Below, piece by piece: positions 1 through 5,743 of a stretch of DNA of 5,796 nucleotides. The notes beneath the pieces are model-generated. The model searched no databases and had not been told where the DNA came from. It saw only the letters and a list, made by a program, of their open reading frames with translations. Origin of the DNA: Campylobacter sp. (lineage in GTDB: Bacteria; Campylobacterota; Campylobacteria; Campylobacterales; Campylobacteraceae). Positions within the stretch are counted from its first letter, which is position 1; each line of letters begins with the position of its first letter. The position numbers were made by a program, and so were the translations under genes. Location of the stretch: positions 1 to 5,796 of the forward strand of contig JAILCJ010000182.1 of the NCBI GenBank assembly GCA_024680445.1. Reading direction: 5' to 3'.

Positions 1-32
1 ATAAAATACTATTTAAATATATATTATTTTAC

Positions 33-61
33 TTGACTTTGTATATTTTTTGGATTATACT
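33..61 (+). promoter_or_regulatory. Sigma-70 type promoter of the metY operon
   Basis: TTGACT (33-38) and TATACT (56-61) are separated by exactly 17 bases, close to the housekeeping sigma-70 consensus. The predicted transcription start is near 68, which leaves a leader of only about 22 bases before the metY ATG at 91, with an AAAAAGGAT ribosome site inside it. The leader is too short to hold a riboswitch, so regulation is expected at the promoter itself. A clear -35 box is worth noting because Campylobacter promoters often lack one. Confidence 0.72.
41..60. promoter_or_regulatory. Candidate operator dyad over the metY promoter
   Basis: GTATA (41-45) and TATAC (56-60) form a perfect 5-bp inverted repeat with a 10-base centre. 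It occupies the promoter spacer and overlaps the -10 box, where a bound dimer would block RNA polymerase. A second palindrome, AATATATATT (16-25), lies just upstream of the -35 box. The Rrf2-family regulator encoded in the same operon is the obvious candidate binder. Short dyads arise easily in AT-rich DNA, so this is a placement-based suggestion only. Confidence 0.3.
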
Positions 62-90
62 TCGCCTAAATTTTTAAAAAGGATAAAAAA

Positions 91-1374
91 ATGTCAAATT
101 ATAAAAAAGAAACTATCGCAACTCATGCTGCGTATCAGTCAAAAAACGAGCAGTTTGGTTCGGTGGCAGTGCCTGTGCATTTTAGCACGGCTTGGGATTT
201 TGGCACTAGCCAAAGGGCGGCTGCTAGGTTTGAGCTAAGTGAGCCAGGACCGATATATTCGCGTTTAACAAATCCAACGGTGGATATTTTTGAAGCAAGA
301 ATCGCCCAGCTAGAAAACGGCAAGGCGGCGATTTCGGCAGCCAGCGGTTCGGCGGCGACTTTTTACGCTATCACAAATTTGGCAAAAGCCGGCGATAATA
401 TCATAGTTGCAAGAAAAATTTATGGCGGTTCGGCGGCACTTTTAAACAATACTTTGCAAAATTTTGGTATCACGGCTAAGAGTTTCGATAGCGATAATGC
501 CGATGATTTGGAGGCTTTGATAGATGAAAACACAAAGGCGATATTTTTTGAAAGCCTTTCAAATCCGCAAATCGCTATCCCAAACACCTCAAAAATCACG
601 CAAATCGCCGATAAATACGGCATCATAACCATAGCCGACAACACCGTTGCCACACCGATTTTATACAACCCACTAAGTCACGGCGTTGATGTCGTGGTAG
701 AAAGTGCGACAAAATACATAGGCGGTCAGGGACTTACCCTTGGTGGCGTGATAGTTTCAGCCAAACACCTAAACGACAAGCTAAAAGGCAACGCCAGATA
801 TCCGTTTTTTAACGAGCCGGAGAAAAACTATCATGGCTTGGTTTTTGCCGATTTGGCTGAAAATTTCGACATTTTCACGCTTCGCATAAGGACGATTTTG
901 CTCCGTGATATAGGTGCGACCTTGGCTCCATTTAGTGCCTGGCAACTAATCCAAGGCTTAGAAACCCTAAATGTTCGCATACGTTATATCTCTCAAAGTG
1001 CCCTAAAAATCGCCCAGTGGCTGGAAAAACACCCAAAAGTTAAAAGCGTAAATTATCCAGGTCTTAAATCCTCTCCAAAATACGCCGTAGTCCAAAGCGA
1101 CTTCACCGACGGGCTTGCTAGCGGACTTCTTAGCTTTGATGTTGGCGATAAGGATTTGGCACTTAAAATCGCAAACGGCACCGAACTTTTCCGTGTCATC
1201 GTAAATATCGGCGATAGCAAGTCTATCATCACTCATCCGGCTTCAAGCACCCACTCACAGCTAAACGACGAGGAGCTAAAAGCCGCCGATGTTGGGCCAG
1301 GACTTATTCGCCTAAGCGTTGGGCTAGAACACAGCGATGACTTGATAGCCGACCTAGAAAAGGCACTTGCGTAA
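91..1374 (+). CDS. metY: O-acetylhomoserine sulfhydrylase (homocysteine synthase), PLP-dependent
   Basis: Cytosolic enzyme of the Cys/Met-metabolism PLP family (fold type I). It is expected to condense O-acetyl-L-homoserine with sulfide to give L-homocysteine and acetate, the direct sulfhydrylation route to methionine. Seen in the 427 residues: the neighbour-subunit phosphate contacts YSRLTNP (Tyr56, Arg58), the SGSAA turn (85-89), Asp183 in IADNTVATP for the pyridine nitrogen, the Schiff-base Lys208 in ESATKYIGGQG, and Arg407 in GLIRLSVGLEH for the substrate carboxylate. Length and the GLETL segment (289-293) fit MetY better than the shorter MetB/MetC enzymes. The start is supported by AAAAAGGAT (76-83) at normal spacing. 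It is the first gene of the operon; its stop overlaps the next ATG. The motif reads GGQG where many MetY proteins have GGHG. Use of methanethiol or another acyl-homoserine cannot be excluded. Confidence 0.92.
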   Translation: MSNYKKETIATHAAYQSKNEQFGSVAVPVHFSTAWDFGTSQRAAARFELSEPGPIYSRLTNPTVDIFEARIAQLENGKAAISAASGSAATFYAITNLAKAGDNIIVARKIYGGSAALLNNTLQNFGITAKSFDSDNADDLEALIDENTKAIFFESLSNPQIAIPNTSKITQIADKYGIITIADNTVATPILYNPLSHGVDVVVESATKYIGGQGLTLGGVIVSAKHLNDKLKGNARYPFFNEPEKNYHGLVFADLAENFDIFTLRIRTILLRDIGATLAPFSAWQLIQGLETLNVRIRYISQSALKIAQWLEKHPKVKSVNYPGLKSSPKYAVVQSDFTDGLASGLLSFDVGDKDLALKIANGTELFRVIVNIGDSKSIITHPASSTHSQLNDEELKAADVGPGLIRLSVGLEHSDDLIADLEKALA

Positions 1375-1787
1375 TGGCTTTGCTATCGACAAAGGGCATA
1401 TACGGGCTAATGGCGATAGAAAAAATCGCCGAAGCCAGTGAATTTTCGCCCATATCTATCCAAAGTATCAGCGATAAAATCGGCGTTTCAAAGGGCTATT
1501 TGGAGCAAATTTTAAATGATTTGCGAAATGCCGAAGTGATAGCAGGGATAAAGGGCAAAAATGGCGGATATTTTTTAAGTAAAAATCCAGATGAAATCAG
1601 CTTTTTAGATGTATTTTTGGCTGTTGAAAAGGACTTTGGCGTGGCTAAATTTGATAGCGATCATCCTAGTATAAAATTGTTTTTAGATGAGGCGAATCAC
1701 GGCTTAAACGAGCTTTTTTCTCGCCCCATAAGCGAACTAAAAAAATTTGATAAAAAAGCCAAAGAATACTTAAATTTCAGTATTTAA
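1374..1787 (+). CDS. Rrf2-family transcriptional regulator, CymR-like, lacking Fe-S cysteines
   Basis: Small (137 aa) DNA-binding repressor with the Rrf2 layout. It opens with LSTKGIYGL, then has a winged helix-turn-helix (about residues 26-70: SIQSISDKIGVSKGYLEQIL recognition region, wing with KGKNGGYFL), followed by a dimerisation helix. The protein contains no cysteine at all, so the three-Cys Fe-S site of IscR/NsrR is absent. This matches the cluster-free cysteine-metabolism repressor CymR of Firmicutes, whose activity depends on binding CysK. The C-terminus is YLNFSI, with a terminal Ile like the CysK-binding tails of serine acetyltransferase. Its ATG overlaps the metY TAA by one base and AAAAGG lies at 1358-1363 inside metY, suggesting translational coupling and lower yield than the flanking enzymes. 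It probably represses its own operon in response to cysteine or O-acetylserine status; that role is inference. Confidence 0.88.
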   Translation: MALLSTKGIYGLMAIEKIAEASEFSPISIQSISDKIGVSKGYLEQILNDLRNAEVIAGIKGKNGGYFLSKNPDEISFLDVFLAVEKDFGVAKFDSDHPSIKLFLDEANHGLNELFSRPISELKKFDKKAKEYLNFSI

Positions 1788-1799
1788 AAAGGACAAAAA

Positions 1800-2711
1800 A
1801 TGAAAATAGCAAACAATGTTACCGAACTTATCGGCAAAACTCCGCTCGTGCGAATAAATAGCTTTTCAAAAAACGCCACCATACTCGCAAAGGCAGAGTA
1901 TCTAAATCCGGGGCACTCTATCAAAGACCGCATAGCCTTGGCGATGATAAACGAGGCATTTGAGAGTGGCAAAATAAACAAAGATAGCGTCATCATCGAG
2001 CCAACCAGCGGTAACACAGGCGTTGGACTTGCGATGGTATCGGCATTTTATGGGCTAAAAATGGTGCTTACCATGCCAAGTTCGATGAGTATAGAAAGGC
2101 AAAAACTTCTCACCGCCTTTGGTGCCAAACTCGTGCTAACCGAGCCAAAACTAGGCATGAAAGGGGCGGTGGATAAAGCGATAGAACTAGCAAGCACTAC
2201 GCCAAATTCCTTTATCCCAAGCCAGTTTGAAAATCCAGCCAACCCAAAGGCTCACAAAAACACCACGGCGGTTGAAATTTTAAAATCCTGCGATAAAGTC
2301 GATATTTTCGTGGCTGGTTTTGGCTCTGGCGGGACTATCAGCGGAGTTGGCAAGGCACTAAAAAAAGCAAATCCAAACACCCAAATCATCGCCGTCGAGC
2401 CAGCTAGCTCACCTTTGCTTTCAAAAGGCGAGGCAGGTAGCCATAAAATCCAAGGCATAGGGGCAAATTTCATACCAAAAATACTTGATCGCTCCGTTAT
2501 AGACGAGGTGCTTTGCATAGAAAATGACGATGCTATCGCTGCTGCCAGACAGGCTGCAAAAAAAGAAGGCTTGCTGGTTGGGATTTCAAGTGGGGCAAAT
2601 TTATACGCTGCAAATTTACTAGCAAACAGAGCCCAAAACAAGGGCAAAACCATAGTTACCGTGCTTTGCGACACCGGCGAGAGATACCTAAGCACCGAGC
2701 TTTTTTCGTAA
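1800..2711 (+). CDS. cysK: Cysteine synthase A (O-acetylserine sulfhydrylase)
   Basis: Cytosolic PLP enzyme (fold type II) converting O-acetyl-L-serine and sulfide to L-cysteine and acetate. The 303 residues carry every family hallmark: PLP lysine Lys42 in NPGHSIKDR, the substrate loop PTSGNTG (68-74), QFENPANP (142-149), the phosphate-binding GSGGT (175-179), the KIQGIGANFIP segment (216-226), GISSGAN (261-267) and DTGERYLST (291-299). Length is typical for CysK and there is no C-terminal regulatory domain, so it is not cystathionine beta-synthase. A strong AAAAAGGA (1786-1793) begins within the upstream stop codon and sits 6 bases before the ATG. It lies 12 bases after the Rrf2 gene, in one transcription unit with metY, so both sulfide-fixing enzymes are co-expressed. 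In other bacteria CysK also partners serine acetyltransferase or CymR through their C-terminal Ile. CysM cannot be fully excluded. Confidence 0.93.
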   Translation: MKIANNVTELIGKTPLVRINSFSKNATILAKAEYLNPGHSIKDRIALAMINEAFESGKINKDSVIIEPTSGNTGVGLAMVSAFYGLKMVLTMPSSMSIERQKLLTAFGAKLVLTEPKLGMKGAVDKAIELASTTPNSFIPSQFENPANPKAHKNTTAVEILKSCDKVDIFVAGFGSGGTISGVGKALKKANPNTQIIAVEPASSPLLSKGEAGSHKIQGIGANFIPKILDRSVIDEVLCIENDDAIAAARQAAKKEGLLVGISSGANLYAANLLANRAQNKGKTIVTVLCDTGERYLSTELFS

Positions 2712-2724
2712 AATTTGACTTTAT

Positions 2725-2754
2725 AAATTTGGAATTTTTTGAAATTCCAAATTT
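2725..2754 (+). terminator. Stem-loop terminator after the metY-cysK operon
   Basis: AAATTTGGAATTT (2725-2737) and AAATTCCAAATTT (2742-2754) are perfect 13-bp inverted arms around a 4-base TTTG loop, starting 14 bases after the cysK stop. The stem is long but has only two G-C pairs, and the following bases (GTTATATAAAATTTTA) are a poor T-tract. It is a plausible AT-rich terminator or 3' stabilising hairpin of the cysK transcript. Confidence 0.6.
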
Positions 2755-2853
2755 GTTATATAAAATTTTATCTTGCAATTTTATGATGTTAAAGATTTTA
2801 TAAAATTTTGCGTTTTCAAATTTATATTTTAGCTACTCTGTGGATTTTTTTCT

Positions 2854-2919
2854 TTATCAAATTTGACTTTGAAATTTATCAAATTTGCTTTTGTAAATTA
2901 TCAAATTTGATTTAAAAAG
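2854..2919. repeat. Three tandem 22-bp units starting TTATCAAATTTG
   Basis: The 12-mer TTATCAAATTTG begins at 2854, 2876 and 2898, exactly 22 bases apart; the rest of each unit is diverged but T/A-rich. The core CAAATTTG is palindromic, extending to ATCAAATTTGAT in the third unit (2900-2911). The period is not a multiple of three, so the array is non-coding. A 22-bp step is about two helical turns and would place each core on nearly the same DNA face. Another copy of the core lies at 2984-2996, and AAATTTGACTTT of the first unit (2859-2870) recurs just after cysK at 2711-2722. Confidence 0.85.
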
Positions 2920-2941
2920 AACTTTGTAAAGGCTATAAAAT

Positions 2942-2976
2942 AAAAAAGGCTTTAAAGCCAAAAAGACTTTAAAGCC
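2942..2976 (-). terminator. Rho-independent terminator of the autotransporter gene
   Basis: Read on the minus strand, arms GGCTTTAAAG (2976-2967) and CTTTAAAGCC (2957-2948) pair perfectly over 10 bp around a 9-base loop and are followed at once by six T (2947-2942). This is the standard intrinsic terminator layout, 56 bases past the autotransporter stop codon. The plus-strand side lacks a T-run after the stem, so it serves the minus-strand transcript. Each arm is itself part of a GRCTTTAAAGCC palindrome-like unit (2948-2959 and 2965-2976), so alternative smaller hairpins are possible. Confidence 0.87.
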
Positions 2977-2983
2977 ATGGGGT

Positions 2984-3015
2984 TTATCAAATTTGATATT
3001 TTAAATTTGATATTT
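2984..3015. repeat. Extra TTATCAAATTTGA copy with a 14-bp tandem duplication
   Basis: TTATCAAATTTGA (2984-2996) repeats the core of the 22-bp array and includes the perfect palindrome ATCAAATTTGAT (2986-2997). Within it, AAATTTGATATTTT (2989-3002) is immediately followed by AAATTTGATATTT (3003-3015), a 14-base direct duplication. It lies in the 3' untranslated region of the autotransporter, just before its terminator. Confidence 0.75.
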
Positions 3016-3031
3016 CTAAAAGGTTTAATCT

Positions 3032-5743
3032 TTAAAATAGATATTTAAATCCTAAATTACCGCTTACGCCTCTTTCTTTACCTACATAACCAGTTGCGCC
3101 TATGCTAAATTCTACATTTTCTGTTAAGAATTTATAGCCAAGTTCGCCAACGCCTGTGTTACCTTTCATGCTAGGGCTTGCGATAGAATATACAACATTT
3201 GAATAATTATATGATCCATTTGCCTTAGCATCAAATTCTCTTTGATATGCCAAACCTGCATAAATGGCATTGTTGTCATTTAGGTAGAAATTCTCTTTAA
3301 AACCTATTTTGATACGATGAGAATTAACACTATCAAAATTTACATTAGTTTTGCCAATCATCACATCATTATCTTTTGTATGTGCATAAAAATATTTTGC
3401 ATAAAGATCGAGTTTGTTATTTTCACCTAGTTCTATTATATCGCCAACGCCAAGGTGCAAACCATAGTAAGTATTGTGAGTTTTGTATTCACCATAAATA
3501 TTTTTGTTATCGGTTTTATCGCTTAATCTTCCAGCTCTAAGGCTAGCTTCACCATAGAAACCGCTTACATCTTCATATCTTGCAAATATACCACCGCCGA
3601 TATTTTTGGTTTTACCACCACCGACTATACCATTATCCAAGAAACTATCATAACTTCCTCTGCCAAGTTCGATAAACAAACCAGTTAGCAAATTACCATG
3701 AGCTACATCGGCATTATATCCTGTACCAACATTTATATTAAATCCTTTATTTTCAACATGCGAACCTGTTTTTATTTTTTTATTTGAACCATTAGTTATA
3801 GCGTAAGTAAACAATCCACTTTTGTCATTACCTAGTTGTAAAATTTGACCTAAATTTGAAGAAAGTAAATTTGCAGCCTCATTTAGCTGAGCAAAATTTG
3901 CCAACACTCCTTCTAACAAAATCTTAGTATCAGAATCGGCTCTAAAATTAAGTTTATTATCTGTGCTGTCTGTATTTTTAACTTCTTTTTCAGTATCTGT
4001 TTTTCCGCTATCACCGCTACTTTCTTTTTCTTTTTCAGTATCTGTTTTTCCGCTATCGCCGCTACTTTCTTTTTCTTTTTCAGTATCTGTTTTTCCGCTA
4101 TCGCCGCTACTTTCTTTTTCTTTTTCGGTATCTGAACCTTCTTTAAAAGTCAAATTTAACATTGTGTTATCGTCATTAAGCGATATATAACCATCTGTTT
4201 TAACAAAACCATCTATACCAACTTCTATTTGCGTATAAAAATCACGTGGTGCCGTCAAACTAGTAGCCTTTATAAGATGTATAACACTATCTTTATTATA
4301 TTTATTAGTGCCATTATCTTGTAATACTACATCTATGTTGGTATTTGATAAGTCGGTTGTTTCTTTATCCAATATTTCAAGCACAATATCATCTTTTGTA
4401 ATCTTTTGATGTTCATAGTCAGTAGGGCAAAAAACAATTAAACCAAAATTTGCTATTTTTTTAACTTTATATCCAAAACCAGTTATATATAATTTTGATT
4501 CAACTATCGATCCGGTCTTAGAACCATATAATTCAAGATCAGACAAATCCGTTTGAGGATTTTCTTCTATATCAGCTCCTCGCAATTCTAATGTACCATA
4601 CGACTGACCTTCTTCTAATTCGCTAGATCCATTTTCGCCATTTACATATATTTTACTATTTGTGAATTCCCCACCCATTATAACTATATTTGTGGATTTT
4701 CCTATATTTTTTGTTCCATAAATTTCAGTATCTTCAAATTTGCCTCCCCTAATTAAAATATAATTTCCTACATTTTCACCTTTTCCGTCATTTTCACCAC
4801 CGATTATAGAGGTTTCTTTAAAAGTTCCAGAGAATATTTGAACCTCATTATTTTCTGCAACGCCTGATTTTTTGCTAAAACCACCGATTATTTTATTTGC
4901 AGAGTTATAATTACCTCCGGAAATACTTACCATATTATTTTTAACATTATCAGATTCAGAGTAACCACCATAAATTTCTTTTTCTATCGTTGCATTAAAA
5001 ATATGTACAGTATTATCACTAACTTCTTTATGACTATATCCTCCATAGACATTTTCTTTTATAGTTCCGCCTTTAATTTCCACTTCATTTTCAGTAACAG
5101 TGCTTTCTACAGATTTACCACCATAGACATTTTTATTTAATATTCCACCTGATATAGTAACTTTATTTTTATTAGTTTCGGTTTTGCCATAACCACCTAT
5201 AACACTAGAATTTATCGTTCCATTTTTAATAAATATATTATTTTCTTTAACCGCACCATCATCAGAATATCCGCCGAAAACACCGCTAATATTATCAATC
5301 GTATCTGTGTTTTCTACGCTTACATCAGCTATAATAGCATTGCCAGAAATATCCACTTCGTTATTAATTGCTGCTTTACCTGTACCACCATAAACATATC
5401 TTGTTATGCTTCCGCCAGTGATAGATACTATATTATCATTAGCGCTATTATGCCTTGAAGATCCACCATAAACATTTTCTACCTTGCCACTATAAATATT
5501 GACTTTATTGCTTTTTACTATTTCTTCATCTTGATATAAACTAAGACCACCATAAACATCAAGAATATCAGATACAATTTCTTTAAAATTAATTGTATTA
5601 TCAGTAAAACTGCTTTTGGGTTTTAGTATTTGAGAATCTGAAGGAGGATTTGAATTATCTATATTTATAACTTCCCCACCAAAAACTTGTGAAACTACAC
5701 AAGCACCTAAAATTGCACACGCTGCAATACGACTTATTTTCAT
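3032..5743 (-). CDS. Autotransporter (type Va) with [IV]xGG-repeat passenger
   Basis: Predicted outer-membrane/surface protein of 903 residues that exports its own passenger. In order: signal peptide (1 to about 23, MKISR then a hydrophobic core ending VFGG); passenger with about twelve 24-38-residue repeats starting [IV]xGG (63-368), each with an N-x-V-x-I-x-GG core, typical of a stacked beta-solenoid; a less regular region (369-535); an acidic Lys/Glu/Ser/Asp linker of three identical 15-residue units (about 538-585); a helix (605-637) that would thread the pore; and a beta-barrel (about 640-903) of alternating aromatic/glycine strands ending in FKYLF, the terminal Phe recognised by the Bam machinery. 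No protease, lipase or RGD motif was seen, so adhesin or biofilm factor is the likeliest role but is unproven. AAAAGGA (5755-5749) supports the start. LGAC at 12-15 resembles a lipobox. No partner gene is visible. Confidence 0.92.
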   Translation of the reverse strand: MKISRIAACAILGACVVSQVFGGEVINIDNSNPPSDSQILKPKSSFTDNTINFKEIVSDILDVYGGLSLYQDEEIVKSNKVNIYSGKVENVYGGSSRHNSANDNIVSITGGSITRYVYGGTGKAAINNEVDISGNAIIADVSVENTDTIDNISGVFGGYSDDGAVKENNIFIKNGTINSSVIGGYGKTETNKNKVTISGGILNKNVYGGKSVESTVTENEVEIKGGTIKENVYGGYSHKEVSDNTVHIFNATIEKEIYGGYSESDNVKNNMVSISGGNYNSANKIIGGFSKKSGVAENNEVQIFSGTFKETSIIGGENDGKGENVGNYILIRGGKFEDTEIYGTKNIGKSTNIVIMGGEFTNSKIYVNGENGSSELEEGQSYGTLELRGADIEENPQTDLSDLELYGSKTGSIVESKLYITGFGYKVKKIANFGLIVFCPTDYEHQKITKDDIVLEILDKETTDLSNTNIDVVLQDNGTNKYNKDSVIHLIKATSLTAPRDFYTQIEVGIDGFVKTDGYISLNDDNTMLNLTFKEGSDTEKEKESSGDSGKTDTEKEKESSGDSGKTDTEKEKESSGDSGKTDTEKEVKNTDSTDNKLNFRADSDTKILLEGVLANFAQLNEAANLLSSNLGQILQLGNDKSGLFTYAITNGSNKKIKTGSHVENKGFNINVGTGYNADVAHGNLLTGLFIELGRGSYDSFLDNGIVGGGKTKNIGGGIFARYEDVSGFYGEASLRAGRLSDKTDNKNIYGEYKTHNTYYGLHLGVGDIIELGENNKLDLYAKYFYAHTKDNDVMIGKTNVNFDSVNSHRIKIGFKENFYLNDNNAIYAGLAYQREFDAKANGSYNYSNVVYSIASPSMKGNTGVGELGYKFLTENVEFSIGATGYVGKERGVSGNLGFKYLF
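3991..4134 (-). repeat. 45-bp tandem repeat (3 full copies plus partial) encoding an acidic linker
   Basis: Units begin at 3991, 4036 and 4081, with a 9-base partial copy at 4126. Apart from the lone A/G difference inside TCACCG/TCGCCG, the three full copies look identical, and the partial copy differs by CGGTA for CAGTA. The period is a multiple of three, so copy-number change keeps the frame. Each unit encodes DTEKEKESSGDSGKT, between the passenger and the membrane anchor of the autotransporter. Near identity implies recent expansion by slippage or recombination. Confidence 0.95.
4640..5557 (-). repeat. Degenerate [IV]xGG repeat array in the autotransporter passenger
   Basis: Twelve copies start at residues 63, 91, 117, 155, 181, 206, 232, 257, 285, 313, 341 and 365, so the spacing is mostly 24-28 residues; one step is 38 because of an insertion around 137-152. 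The pattern is [IV]-[YFI]-G-G, a polar variable loop, N-x-V-x-I-x-G-G, then a short T/I-rich strand. The last two copies decay to IYGT and IYVN. Such periodicity suits one solenoid coil per repeat; the repeats are similar in protein but diverged in DNA, so they are old. Confidence 0.85.

Larger units (their letters stand above)
2712..3031. other. Convergent intergenic region without genes
   Basis: This stretch separates the converging cysK and autotransporter genes. It holds a plus-strand stem-loop after cysK, a minus-strand Rho-independent terminator after the autotransporter, and families of AAATTTG-based repeats described separately. A direct repeat TATAAAATTTT occurs at 2759-2769 and 2799-2809. 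Candidate ATGs near 2783 run into a stop after a few codons, and no tRNA-like fold is visible, so no gene is supported. Confidence 0.75.

Noticed and set aside
62..90. SAM or other riboswitch upstream of metY
   Set aside because: The predicted leader is about 22 bases with no stem structure, too short for any known riboswitch aptamer.
50..238. Plus-strand 62-codon frame overlapping the metY promoter and start
   Set aside because: Its start precedes the predicted transcription start, and it overlaps metY in another frame without a ribosome site.
1374..1787. IscR or NsrR identity for the Rrf2 regulator
   Set aside because: Both use cysteine ligands for an Fe-S cluster; this protein has no cysteine, and the neighbours are sulfur amino-acid genes rather than isc or nitrosative-stress genes.
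2252..2695. Minus-strand open frame of 147 codons opposite cysK
   Set aside because: It lies wholly antisense to a gene with all CysK motifs, has no recognisable domain, and antisense openness is common in G/C-richer coding segments.
2854..2996. Possible CRISPR array from the regularly spaced TTATCAAATTTG copies
   Set aside because: The units are directly tandem with a 22-bp period, leaving no spacer of normal size; the inter-core bases are A/T-rich and mutually similar, and no cas gene is present.
4001..4110. GDSG motifs in the linker, resembling the serine protease GDSGSP motif of IgA-protease type autotransporters
   Set aside because: The motif recurs three times inside a low-complexity acidic repeat, is followed by Lys-Thr rather than Ser-Pro, and no protease His/Asp context is present.
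3963..4190. Plus-strand open frame of 75 codons rich in Phe/Ser/Leu over the 45-bp repeats
   Set aside because: It is the reverse complement of the in-frame repeat array, so the absence of stops follows from repetition of one short unit; it has no ribosome site and is embedded in the autotransporter gene.
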